A stretch of DNA of 22,341 bases from Pseudomonas sp. (GCF_002796985.1 NZ_PEKX01000026.1:1-22341); one strand, 5' to 3'; positions 15,914 through 22,341 are shown, counted from the stretch's first letter. Numbers and translations are program-made. Notes: a model not told the origin generated them from the sequence alone.

Positions 15914-17050
15914 GTGAATGGCACAGTCTCGATCATCGATGCACGTCAGTTAGAGACGGCCAATCCCCATCTCAAAGATCCAGTCGACTACCGAAAAAGC
16001 GGGCTGAGCCTGAACCACATCGTCGGCTGTCCGCTTGACTGCAGCTATTGTGTTCGCCATCTGTTCGGAAACTTTGATCAACGTGTACCTCAAGCCTTGA
16101 TGAGTGATGAGGATGCGTTCGAGCAATTCGTCTCACACCGATACTTCCAGCCCCATGTAACGCCTATCCAGTTGTTCAACCGCGCGACAGATCCGATGCT
16201 GCCGGAGGTGAGATCTCATACTCACAACATCCTTCGCCTGTTGGACGAGGCCGGCCTGACCAATCATGTTCTTGTCATCACCCGCTGGAAGGTTTCTGAG
16301 GAAGACTGCGACAAGTTCAATGCCTTGAAGCACATCAAGCTGACGGTGCTGGTGACTTACTCCGGAATTGACAATCCGAAGATCGAACCCATCAATTCCT
16401 CAATTGCCGAGAAAAGCTTGAAGGTATTGTTTCGCAACGCCAAAAGCTACAGAGCGCTTCTCTACTGGCGCCCCATTATTCCGGGTGTCAACGACACTGC
16501 AGAGCATGTTGCACGAGCGGCATCACTAGCCGCCCATGCACACGCGACTGTGTTCAGCGGGCTCTTTTATCGCGAAGAGATCGCAGCGTTCTTCAAGGCC
16601 GAGGGGATTCGTGAACCATACCTGGGCACTGCTAGGCGCAAGCTGCTGCCGCTAGACGATGAGCAGCGAATTTTAAGACTCTTTCGCCAGTCGAACCGTG
16701 ACGCCCCAATCTTCCACAAGACATCTTGCGGAGTCGCATACACACATCAGCAGCCGGACTATAACGGCCATTTTGGTATCGCCGAGCTCTGTGCCTTGTG
16801 CCCAGCTTCGCAAGTGTCGCTGTGCAAAGGTGCTTGGAGGAAACCGGATGAGGCACTACTTAAACAGATGTGTTTAAGCCTGGGCGCGACAACTGAGCCG
16901 GAAGTGAATGAGCGAGCTATTGTTGTTCGCGGTTTAGATGAGCAGCGGCGCTACTTCCTACAGCACACTTTTGGGTACCAAGTGCATGATGCCGAAAAGC
17001 CCCATTACTACGCACGGCATGGCCGGGCCGAAGCGGAACGGAGCTGCTGA
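15914..17050 (+). CDS. Radical SAM protein (SPL-like group)
   Basis: Radical SAM enzymes cleave S-adenosylmethionine at a 4Fe-4S cluster to make a radical. This 378-residue protein has the cluster motif C-PLD-C-SY-C (Cys39, 43, 46) in the order CX3CX2C and a TIM-barrel-like middle (PIQLFNRATDPMLPEV, HVLVITRW, KLTVLVTYS, YWRPIIPGVND). A second Cys group follows at 272, 293, 296 and 304 (TSCGV, CALC, SLCKG), perhaps an extra metal site. The opening and the FNRATDP segment recall the spore photoproduct lyase/COG1533 group. The start is a GTG with AAGGAG 7 bases upstream. It heads a coupled four-gene operon. The substrate is unknown. Confidence 0.78.
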   Translation: MNGTVSIIDARQLETANPHLKDPVDYRKSGLSLNHIVGCPLDCSYCVRHLFGNFDQRVPQALMSDEDAFEQFVSHRYFQPHVTPIQLFNRATDPMLPEVRSHTHNILRLLDEAGLTNHVLVITRWKVSEEDCDKFNALKHIKLTVLVTYSGIDNPKIEPINSSIAEKSLKVLFRNAKSYRALLYWRPIIPGVNDTAEHVARAASLAAHAHATVFSGLFYREEIAAFFKAEGIREPYLGTARRKLLPLDDEQRILRLFRQSNRDAPIFHKTSCGVAYTHQQPDYNGHFGIAELCALCPASQVSLCKGAWRKPDEALLKQMCLSLGATTEPEVNERAIVVRGLDEQRRYFLQHTFGYQVHDAEKPHYYARHGRAEAERSC

Positions 17051-17662
17051 ATGAACATTGGATTCACACTACCGACTGCCCCCATTGTCATCGTTGATGT
17101 CGAGGGCAATGGGCAAAACCCGCCGGACGTGGTCGAAATTGCGATCGTTCCTTACCCTGCGGAAAACAGCAAAGCCTATGCGAGCTGGCTGATAAAACCA
17201 GATGCACCGATCACCTGGCAGGCTGAGCGAATCCATGGAATAGATAACGCTGCTGTCTCGCTTTGCCCACCTTGGGGCGAGGTTCAGGCTGAGGTACAGC
17301 TGCATCTAGAGGGCAAGTGGTTCGTTGCTCACAATGCATCGGTAGATTACTCGGTCGTTAAGCGGCATCTACCCAGTTGGAGCCCCGTCGGAGTAATCGA
17401 CACGCTTAAACTTGCTCGCCATGTTTACCCCAATGCCTCAAGTCACGGTCTTGAGGCAATGTTGACCCTGACAGGTTTGAGAAGTCAGGTATCAGAGCAA
17501 CTGCACCGTGCCGGAGATGACGCTTACGCGACGGCCCTTTTGCTCGACCATCTATTTAAGAAGTCCAAAGCGTCGAGTTGGGCAGAGATCTGCAAAATCG
17601 CGCAGTTCAATACCGCGCCGGAATCGCAAGAGCCTCCTCCTGAACAAGGAAGCTTGTGGTGA
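17051..17662 (+). CDS. DnaQ-like DEDDh 3'-5' exonuclease
   Basis: DEDDh exonucleases remove nucleotides from 3' ends using two metal ions. The 203-residue protein has Asp16 and Glu18 in IVDVEGNG, Asp99 in AHNASVDYSV, and His152 plus Asp157 in HRAGDDAYAT, the complete set. ERIHGID (60-65) is also typical. It is a single domain with no polymerase, so it should act alone or with its operon partners. The ATG directly follows the radical SAM stop (TGAATG), with GGAG 7 bases before it, and its stop overlaps the next start. DNA or RNA as substrate cannot be told from sequence. Confidence 0.85.
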   Translation: MNIGFTLPTAPIVIVDVEGNGQNPPDVVEIAIVPYPAENSKAYASWLIKPDAPITWQAERIHGIDNAAVSLCPPWGEVQAEVQLHLEGKWFVAHNASVDYSVVKRHLPSWSPVGVIDTLKLARHVYPNASSHGLEAMLTLTGLRSQVSEQLHRAGDDAYATALLLDHLFKKSKASSWAEICKIAQFNTAPESQEPPPEQGSLW

Positions 17663-18240
17663 ATGCGTTGATCGTTGGTGTCGCTGGGACTCACTCCACT
17701 GGCAAGTCCACGTTCTGTGAAGAGCTGAAGCACACTTTGGAGGCCAAAGGGGTCAAGGTCGCTACGATTCCTTCCTTCGGGAGACTCGCAGTAGAGCAGG
17801 GTATTCCGTTGCTCACTCAGCATACCTACGACTCGACGATGTGGTTCATCGACCGCACGCTAGAAGCTCAGGGGTTGGCCTGCTCGTCTGCTGAAGTCGT
17901 CTTGGTCGATCGTCCGATTTTGGACGCGTTGGCGTACTGGAATGCCGCAACTGACTATCGCCAAGCCCCCGCCAGCACCGGCGAAACTGAACGTGTATAT
18001 GCGTTGGTATCAGGTCGGCTGCAAGAATACTGCGCAATTGTGGCGACTAAGTTAGATACATCCATTCCTCTCGGCCCGAAAAGGGACAACAACCTATTAT
18101 TTCGAGAGCTAGTGGATTCGCACCTACATCGGCTCCTAGAAAGCCAGGCTATCTCGCACCAACTACTAACGCCAGCCGCGAAGGGTTCACTTATGTCGTC
18201 GCTCAGCAACCAACTACTTTCTCAGTTAGGGTACAAATGA
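17659..18240 (+). CDS. NadR-like P-loop kinase/ATPase (AAA_28-like)
   Basis: The 193-residue protein opens with a P-loop GTHSTGKST (about 10-18). A central VVLVDRPILDALAYW (about 80-94) matches the DR-x-x-LD-x-LAY part of NadR-type and AAA_28 kinases. A lid-like region and a short helical C-terminus follow. Such proteins phosphorylate nucleosides or nucleotides, or act on nicotinamide riboside. No HTH or adenylyltransferase domain of full NadR is present. The GTG at 17659 overlaps the exonuclease TGA and has AAGGA 8 bases upstream; a GTG one codon earlier is possible. In this operon a small-molecule phosphate acceptor, possibly a modified nucleotide, is a reasonable guess. Confidence 0.72.
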   Translation: MNALIVGVAGTHSTGKSTFCEELKHTLEAKGVKVATIPSFGRLAVEQGIPLLTQHTYDSTMWFIDRTLEAQGLACSSAEVVLVDRPILDALAYWNAATDYRQAPASTGETERVYALVSGRLQEYCAIVATKLDTSIPLGPKRDNNLLFRELVDSHLHRLLESQAISHQLLTPAAKGSLMSSLSNQLLSQLGYK

Positions 18241-19001
18241 GCTCTCCTGTAGCGGCGAGGCTCGCCGAGAAAACTGTCCGCAGGTTGGGGTTTGGCACAA
18301 TGAGGCTGACCGGCCCGGGGATATGGGGGCCTCCAACGAACGAAGAGAATGCTTTGGCCGTCCTACGCGCGGCAGTTTCGGCGGGTGTCCAACATATCGA
18401 TACAGCTGATGCCTATGGGCCTCACGTGGCCGAGGAACTGATCTGCAAGGCGTTACACCCCTATGCAGATGATCTACTCATCGCAACCAAAGGTGGATTT
18501 ACTCGCCATGGTCCTGGTCGCTGGGTTCCCTGCGGGAGTCCTGCTTACCTCAGGCAGTGCGTCGAGCTCAGTCTCAGGCGTCTAAATGTCGAGGCTATAG
18601 ACCTGTACTACCTGCACCGCATTGACCCGAACATTCCGATCGCTGACCAGGTTGGTGAGCTGGATCGAATGCGCGTGGAGGGGAAAATCAAAGCACTTGG
18701 GCTTTCGAAAGTGGATGTCCGCCAAGTGGAGGAAGCGATCAAGACCGCTCCAATCGCTGCGATTCAAAACGCTTTCAGTATTTCCAACCGCGAGGCCCTG
18801 CCAATCATTCAATGGTGTGAGCAGAATGACACGGCGTTCGTCGCTTATGCACCATTGGAGGCGGGTAAGAGGCTGGCGAGCAGTTTATCGACCACTGAAG
18901 CTCTTGAAGAGTTACTTGCATTTTCACCCGTGGTGTTCCCAATCCCTGGAACGTCCAGCGTGCAGCATCTTGAAGAGAACCTAAAGGCAGGAAGGCGCTG
19001 A
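18237..19001 (+). CDS. Aldo/keto reductase
   Basis: Aldo/keto reductases reduce carbonyls with NADPH. The 254-residue protein has the full catalytic tetrad: Asp55 and Tyr60 (HIDTADAYG), Lys85 (IATKGGF) and His127 (YYLHRID). It also has the late IPGTSSVQHLEENL cofactor-binding segment. It is shorter than usual (about 280-330 residues), lacking the C-terminal loop that shapes substrate pockets. It overlaps the kinase by 4 bases (ATGA), so it is the fourth product of the radical SAM operon. A metabolic enzyme as tail gene suggests the operon makes or repairs a small molecule or base. The substrate is unknown. Confidence 0.88.
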   Translation: MSSPVAARLAEKTVRRLGFGTMRLTGPGIWGPPTNEENALAVLRAAVSAGVQHIDTADAYGPHVAEELICKALHPYADDLLIATKGGFTRHGPGRWVPCGSPAYLRQCVELSLRRLNVEAIDLYYLHRIDPNIPIADQVGELDRMRVEGKIKALGLSKVDVRQVEEAIKTAPIAAIQNAFSISNREALPIIQWCEQNDTAFVAYAPLEAGKRLASSLSTTEALEELLAFSPVVFPIPGTSSVQHLEENLKAGRR

Positions 19002-19366
19002 CTCTTCAGCTCCCTCTATCCGCCGATGAACTTCTATCGGTTCGTTCTGCTAGAGCTGTCGAGCAAACGCAATTCTGACGATGTGCTCTGCTTTTGGGAG
19101 CGTCCCACCATGGCGTGCGCATAGCCCCTTGATGCACATTGATACCTTTGCCGCGTTCGCGTTCGAACAGGAGCTGGAATCGTCCGCAGTCCAGCTCAAC
19201 CAGCATCGTTGATGGGAGGGCTGCTCCAAGCTTCTGACCTGCAGGGCGTTTACAGCAGGACGCATCCGGCCGCTCAGGGTTTGCGACGTTGAATAGGGCT
19301 TGGTGAACGCTTGAGAATTTCGAGCAGCACGAGCACTGGAGGATGTGCTGGGAGAGCAGAAAAAAC

Positions 19367-19418
19367 TAACCCCCTGGTGCGCAGTGCGAGAAAAATCTCG
19401 CCTGAGGCGTGGGGGTTA
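19367..19418. repeat. Long hairpin of unknown role
   Basis: Outer arms TAACCCCC (19367-19374) and GGGGGTTA (19411-19418) pair perfectly. Inner arms GCGAGA/TCTCGC (19386-19391, 19396-19401) close an AAAA loop. CAG/CTG pairs lie between, with a bulge. It could be an RNA terminator, a cruciform or a folded recombination site. It resembles an attC only in its outline. Confidence 0.6.
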
Positions 19419-19603
19419 CTCTTGTTGCCAAGCCTAATGGTGAAGGACTATGCCGTCAACCTCACTGCACGCCGGCGGTCAGGTACACGGAACATCGCTT
19501 GCTGCTCACGTGCCAATTCAACTTGGTTGCTTTGCCGTGGACGAGGCTGGGTGAGGTGAAAATGCGGGTGCATTGCCTTGGAGAACGGCACGATCTTGCA
19601 TGA

Positions 19604-19674
19604 GTGAGTATTCGCATCGACGCCGACACTAATTCGCCTGCCTGATCGACACCGCCTTGCACTCAAAATCGACA
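19604..19674 (-). mobile_element. Solo IS21-like insertion sequence end, copy 1
   Basis: Read on the minus strand from 19674, the sequence starts TGTCGATTTTGAGTGCAAGG and repeats TGTCGA-type motifs, as IS21-family ends do. A 51-base inner part (19604-19654) matches a second copy at 20317-20367 in inverted orientation with one mismatch. No transposase genes (istA/istB) are present. The family name is from pattern only. Confidence 0.5.
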
Positions 19675-19685
19675 CCAAACAGCGC

Positions 19686-19738
19686 CCGCTCTTGGCCGAG
19701 ACAGACGCTGGGGGCAGGCAGCTACCTGCCAAGAGCGG
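19686..19738. repeat. 11-bp inverted repeat with inner dyad
   Basis: CCGCTCTTGGC (19686-19696) is the exact complement of GCCAAGAGCGG (19728-19738). An alternative inner stem GGCAGG/CCTGCC (19713-19718, 19725-19730) competes with it. It starts 12 bases outside the IS-like end copy 1. Confidence 0.5.
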
Positions 19739-19750
19739 ACACTAACGCTT

Positions 19751-19770
19751 GAGCTGAGCTGAGCTGAGCT
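19751..19770 (+). repeat. GAGCT tandem repeat, four units
   Basis: GAGCT is repeated four times without error. It is a short microsatellite in non-coding DNA that could vary in copy number between strains. Confidence 0.85.
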
Positions 19771-19822
19771 GTGCCGCGCCGCGAAGCGGTTTTGGCCTGA
19801 ACGATCTCCTGGGAGGTAATAG

Positions 19823-19840
19823 GGGGGCACCGAAGCCCCC
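19823..19840 (-). terminator. Candidate terminator of the small coiled-coil gene
   Basis: GGGGGC-accgaa-GCCCCC is a perfect 6-bp GC stem 43 bases past the stop of the gene at 19883-20167. On the minus strand the loop contains TTCGG, a stable tetraloop form. There is no clear T-run, so Rho-independent function is uncertain. Confidence 0.45.
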
Positions 19841-19882
19841 ATGTGCGCGGCCAGATCACCAGAGCCATACGCACCTATGATC

Positions 19883-20167
19883 TTAGTTCGGCTTCGGTCG
19901 ATGGAACTCTTTACGCGGTGCGATCTGAGCTACGCGAGATGACGAGACACCGTACTTGGCAGCGGTCGCGTCTGTACGTTCGCCGCTGGCGATTTCAGCT
20001 TGAATAGCTTGGTTTCGGAGCTGCATTACCTGCTTTTCCAAGCGTGCGATATCTTGGCCTTGGCTCTCGATTATCTTCTCGTGCTTGTCGACTTTGGCAT
20101 TCAATTCCTGCTGGGCTTTTGCTACGGCCTCAAGGGCAACGAGGACATAGTTCTGCTTTTTGGGCAT
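19883..20167 (-). CDS. Small coiled-coil HTH-like DNA-binding protein
   Basis: This 94-residue protein is of no family I recognise. Residues about 10-60 form a coiled coil (AVAKAQQELNAKVDKHEKIIESQGQ, then DIARLEKQVMQLRNQAIQ; heptad spacing of I/L/V). Then ERTDATAAKYGVSSSRVAQI (about 64-83) looks like a helix-turn-helix, and the basic tail is RKEFHRPKPN. An upstream ATG at 20185 is possible, but the ATG at 20167 has GGAG 7 bases before it. It has its own promoter with an AT palindrome. It lies alone between two IS-like ends, so it may be a regulator or a remnant of the element that brought it. Confidence 0.62.
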   Translation of the reverse strand: MPKKQNYVLVALEAVAKAQQELNAKVDKHEKIIESQGQDIARLEKQVMQLRNQAIQAEIASGERTDATAAKYGVSSSRVAQIAPRKEFHRPKPN

Positions 20168-20197
20168 CGTGCTTCTCCATGACACTGATCGATTTAG

Positions 20198-20233
20198 TTA
20201 AATTAATTTAATTTCGGCTGTGCCACTTGTCAA
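20198..20233 (-). promoter_or_regulatory. Promoter and AT palindrome of the small gene
   Basis: On the minus strand TTGACA (20233-20228), a 17-base spacer and TAAATT (20210-20205) form a promoter with a perfect -35. The -10 sits inside the 14-base palindrome TTAAATTAATTTAA (20198-20211), a likely operator, perhaps for the gene's own HTH product. Confidence 0.6.
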
Positions 20234-20296
20234 GGAACTCACATCCGCGAGATCAAGCTTACGGCCCAGGGGGTAAGCGTCGGGGAGGCGGATGGC

Positions 20297-20367
20297 TGGC
20301 GGTTTTGCATGCAATCCGGTGTCGATCAGGCAGGCGAATTAGTGTCGGTGTCGATGCGAATACTCAC
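20297..20367 (+). mobile_element. Solo IS21-like insertion sequence end, copy 2
   Basis: Read on the plus strand, this copy carries the same 51-base block as copy 1 (20317-20367, 50 of 51 identical). Its outer part (20297-20316) is related but diverged: about 25 of 31 bases match over 20297-20327. It points right, while copy 1 points left, so the tips face each other across about 620 bases. No transposase is attached. Confidence 0.5.
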
Positions 20368-20426
20368 ATGAGCGCCGGTTTTTTCATTTTGACGTCTGGC
20401 GATCCGGGAGCAGCCCGAGCTCGGGG

Positions 20427-22220
20427 TTATGATAAGGGAACATTCACTTTTCCCAGTGCGTTACGCACGGCGGCTTCGCCTGCGACTTCTTCACTTTTGG
20501 TTCGCGAGTGGGAGAATGACATGCAGTTTTCAATTTGCTTACCTTCGAGAGGCTGCACAATCCCTTTCAAATAACGAATTGATTCTAGGGTGGCTGTTAG
20601 CCATTTCTTGAACTCATCCATATTGGGAGGAATACAAACCAATCCTTTGAAGTTCTCCTCGGATTCCTTGGGCGCGCCACTCGCATCTTTCTTCATTCTC
20701 GGTCGCCGCTGAATTTCCAAAATACATACCCATTTATCTCGAAATATTAAGCGGGCCACTAGGATTCCGCGGACTTTTCTGCTGACGGTGTCAGAGTAAA
20801 GCCAGTTACGAATAGTGGTGCTGACCTCTTCTTCCTTATCGAATTCGGTCAGCCCAATAAGCTGGGGCTCTGGATCGTTTTTGAACCCGCCCTCCCATGT
20901 AAACCACTGAACCTTTTCAATTTTATCTGGATGCTTTTTTTGCAGGAACAACATGGCGTTCCAGACGTCCCGTAAGGTTCCTTGCGACTCAAGCACTGGC
21001 TTGGCGTGAATTGACGCATAGCCGACACCTTTTCCATCCCCGGACGGCTCTCCACCAGAGTATTTGTCGGCACAGGTTCCCTGCTGTTTAGCTCCTGCCT
21101 TGCTTTCCGCTTTTTCGCGGCGGCGGTCGATAATCAAACGCTTCTCGCCAAGCTCTTCAAAATCATCGTCTTCAATCTCGATAGAGGCGGCGCTATGGTC
21201 CGGCTCTTCATCGCTAGTGAGGTCAACAATTTCCGGGGGTTTGATTAGCTGCCGCTCAGGAGTGCCTGCCCATGCCTCGCGAGCGCCTGGGTCGGCACCT
21301 TCGTTTACACGGTTGGAATTTTCTCGATCTCTAACGATCAGTGCCCCCTGAGGGTTGGAGCATCCATTTACTTGCAGAGCGAGGAAAGATTTGCCGTTGT
21401 TGAAGCGGATACCGGAGACCTTTAACTCTGCATGCCCTTGGAACCACGGGGCCACTTTAATGAACGCGGGCAATCTACCCCTAGGATCATGCTCTGCTTC
21501 TATCTGTGCATAGATGCTTTTCGCTGCGGATCGTGTATAGGGGTCGTACTTAGCGTGAGCAAGAAAAACGATATCGCCATTGACCATTCGGCTGCGTAGT
21601 TTCACCTTCCATTGCCCAGGTTCTTCTGGCTCACCAAGTGGTGCGTAAAGTCTGCTGTTATGGATGTCTGTTGGTTCGCACCAAGGATAGGTAGCTAGTA
21701 CGCGTTTTAACTCTGCTGACCGGCCATAGCATCGGGTGAAGAATTCGATGCATGGAATTAGTAATTTCCCTCCTGACTGAAGATCAAATTCGATCATCCA
21801 GTTCTTGTCTCTTTCATATTGCAAAGGATGAATTTCAGAAGGGTATGGCGGCGCATTGCCTTGTAGCAGGGCCTCATTGAACGAGACCACGCGCCAAGTG
21901 TTTCTGCTGATCATCACGTCGAACTTATCGACTTCGAAGATAGCTTCGGACTGGCATTTCTGATCTTTCCAGATACTGCCGATGCGAACTTGGCCAAGTT
22001 CAGTAATAGGGATGCGGCGAGGAATGATCTCGTCCCCTAGGCCCTCAGGCCCTATTTCTCTGAACGCGACGAGCGCATGGGGCTGAGAGTTAGCAACCGG
22101 ATTTTTGTAGATGCCGCAATACCACCACGCGATCATCGCGTGGTCGCTTATTCCTAGGTCGCTTTCGAGTCGGATAACCCGACTCAATGGCTTAATCGGT
22201 TGCTCGAGCCTGATGGGCAT
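20427..22220 (-). CDS. TnsE-like target-selection protein
   Basis: TnsE steers Tn7 to replicating conjugal plasmids and lagging-strand DNA through its C-terminal DNA-binding domain and sliding-clamp contact. This 597-residue protein follows the TnsE plan as I remember it. A beta-rich N-terminus ends in GGKLLIPCIEFFTRCYGRS (about 150-168). Next are an FQGHAELKVSGIRF segment (about 270) and an acidic, low-complexity linker (about 330-380, DLTSDEEPDHSAASIEIEDDDFEE). The C-terminal domain has YASIHAKPVLESQGTLRDVW and RGILVARLIFRDKWVCILEIQRR. No zinc or ATPase motif is seen. It starts just inside the right transposon end, reading inward, as a transposition gene would. The identity is by architecture and position, not strong sequence identity. 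Confidence 0.6.
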   Translation of the reverse strand: MPIRLEQPIKPLSRVIRLESDLGISDHAMIAWWYCGIYKNPVANSQPHALVAFREIGPEGLGDEIIPRRIPITELGQVRIGSIWKDQKCQSEAIFEVDKFDVMISRNTWRVVSFNEALLQGNAPPYPSEIHPLQYERDKNWMIEFDLQSGGKLLIPCIEFFTRCYGRSAELKRVLATYPWCEPTDIHNSRLYAPLGEPEEPGQWKVKLRSRMVNGDIVFLAHAKYDPYTRSAAKSIYAQIEAEHDPRGRLPAFIKVAPWFQGHAELKVSGIRFNNGKSFLALQVNGCSNPQGALIVRDRENSNRVNEGADPGAREAWAGTPERQLIKPPEIVDLTSDEEPDHSAASIEIEDDDFEELGEKRLIIDRRREKAESKAGAKQQGTCADKYSGGEPSGDGKGVGYASIHAKPVLESQGTLRDVWNAMLFLQKKHPDKIEKVQWFTWEGGFKNDPEPQLIGLTEFDKEEEVSTTIRNWLYSDTVSRKVRGILVARLIFRDKWVCILEIQRRPRMKKDASGAPKESEENFKGLVCIPPNMDEFKKWLTATLESIRYLKGIVQPLEGKQIENCMSFSHSRTKSEEVAGEAAVRNALGKVNVPLS

Positions 22221-22244
22221 CGTTCTTCATCCTCAAAACAGCAA

Positions 22245-22271
22245 CGCCACGATGGCTGCCTGATCGTGGCG
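22245..22271. promoter_or_regulatory. Perfect 9-bp dyad upstream of TnsE-like gene
   Basis: CGCCACGAT (22245-22253) and ATCGTGGCG (22263-22271) are exact complements across a 9-base gap. The dyad lies between the right-end TnsB sites and the start of the TnsE-like gene (GAGG ribosome site at 22234-22231). An operator or an RNA hairpin blocking outside transcription are both possible. Confidence 0.5.
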
Positions 22272-22296
22272 CTGATTCTGAGTCTTTTTCTTGCTT

Positions 22297-22341
22297 GTCG
22301 CAGATTATTTCGCTGTGTCGCATTAATTCCCGTAAGTCACA
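22297..22341. repeat. Right transposon end with TnsB sites
   Basis: Read inward from 22341 the tip is TGTGACTTAC, then GGAATTAATGCGAC ends at base 25 (site at 22317-22329), and AAATAATCTGCGAC ends at base 45 (22297-22310). The first core sits at the same distance from the tip as on the left end. Only two sites are clear here against three or four on the left, so the ends are asymmetric as in other Tn7-like elements. Confidence 0.85.

Larger units (their letters stand above)
19002..19882. other. Gene-poor, repeat-rich scar region
   Basis: About 880 bases without a convincing gene. Short open frames exist on both strands but have no ribosome site or recognisable family. The stretch holds a strong hairpin (19367-19418), an IS21-like end (19604-19674), an 11-bp inverted repeat (19686-19738), a 5-base tandem repeat (19751-19770) and a terminator-like stem (19823-19840). 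It looks like the remains of past insertions. Confidence 0.6.
1..22341. mobile_element. Complete Tn7-like (Tn6022-like) transposon
   Basis: The window starts with TGT and ends with ACA. Read inward, the two 25-base tips agree at about 17 of 25 positions, and both finish in AAT(G)CGAC-type sequence with TGCGAC at bases 20-25. More TGCGAC repeats follow on each side. A tnsA-tnsB-tnsC-tniQ-tnsF-like operon reads inward from the left tip, and a TnsE-like gene starts about 120 bases inside the right tip. Defence-like cargo fills the middle. The gene order matches the Tn6022/AbaR group known to insert in comM. No target duplication can be checked because flanks are absent. Confidence 0.88.

Noticed and set aside
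15914..17050. Prokaryotic viperin
   Set aside because: The CX3CX2C spacing agrees but the surrounding sequence (CPLDCSYC, FNRATDP) is of the photoproduct-lyase-like group rather than viperin's.
19367..19418. Integron attC site
   Set aside because: The flanking sevenmers (AACTAAC, GTTACTC) do not fit the R''/R' boxes, and there is no cassette array or integrase.
19311..19732. Small open frames on both strands around 19.3-19.7 kb
   Set aside because: Low-complexity Arg/Ser content, no ribosome sites, and overlap with repeats.
19002..20426. Intact IS21-family element
   Set aside because: Only end-like sequences are seen; no istA or istB frame is present and the tips face each other.
1..22341. 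CRISPR-associated transposon
   Set aside because: No Cas genes and no spaced direct-repeat array; target choice here is protein-based.

Overview
The window appears to be one complete Tn7-like transposon, read from tip to tip. Base 1 begins TGT and base 22341 ends ACA. On both ends, read inward, the first TGCGAC core finishes exactly 25 bases in, and further A/T-rich + TGCGAC copies follow (two more on the left, one more on the right). These look like TnsB binding sites. No flanking host DNA is visible, so the insertion site and target duplication cannot be seen. Codon use, protein style and moderate GC suggest a gammaproteobacterium, most likely Pseudomonas or a relative. That assignment is inference.

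Transposition module, left (113-6128, + strand): a tightly overlapping operon of tnsA (endonuclease), tnsB (DDE transposase), tnsC (AAA+ regulator), tniQ (zinc-finger target adaptor) and a fifth gene. The fifth gene has about six zinc-ribbon-like Cys pairs followed by a truncated, catalytically dead tyrosine-recombinase-like domain. This is the layout of the Tn6022/AbaR group (tniC-A-B-D-E), in which the fifth protein, TnsF, directs insertion into comM. Right end (20427-22220, - strand): a 597-residue protein that resembles TnsE in architecture. If so, the element carries two target selectors.

Cargo 1 (6585-11246, + strand): a SIR2-domain NADase-like protein and a HerA-like ATPase (the known SIR2-HerA anti-phage pair), followed by a DUF3800 protein and a small PD-(D/E)XK nuclease-like protein.

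Cargo 2 (15660-11353, - strand): a MerR-like regulator, a 1028-residue N6-adenine DNA methyltransferase and a separate PD-(D/E)XK nuclease, overlapping throughout. It reads as a restriction-modification-like system. Its promoter is covered by TCTGCGTA half-sites, and the first message looks leaderless, as in controller-regulated restriction systems.

Cargo 3 (15914-19001, + strand, divergent from cargo 2): a radical SAM enzyme, a DnaQ-like DEDDh exonuclease, a NadR-like P-loop kinase/ATPase and an aldo-keto reductase, all abutting or overlapping. I do not recognise this four-gene set as a named system. It is the best candidate here for an undescribed defence or nucleic-acid/nucleotide modification system.

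The stretch 19002-20426 is mostly non-coding and scarred. It holds a strong hairpin, two outward-facing copies of an IS21-like end, other inverted and tandem repeats, and one small coiled-coil DNA-binding-like gene with its own promoter and palindrome. There are no tRNA, rRNA or CRISPR features that I can see.
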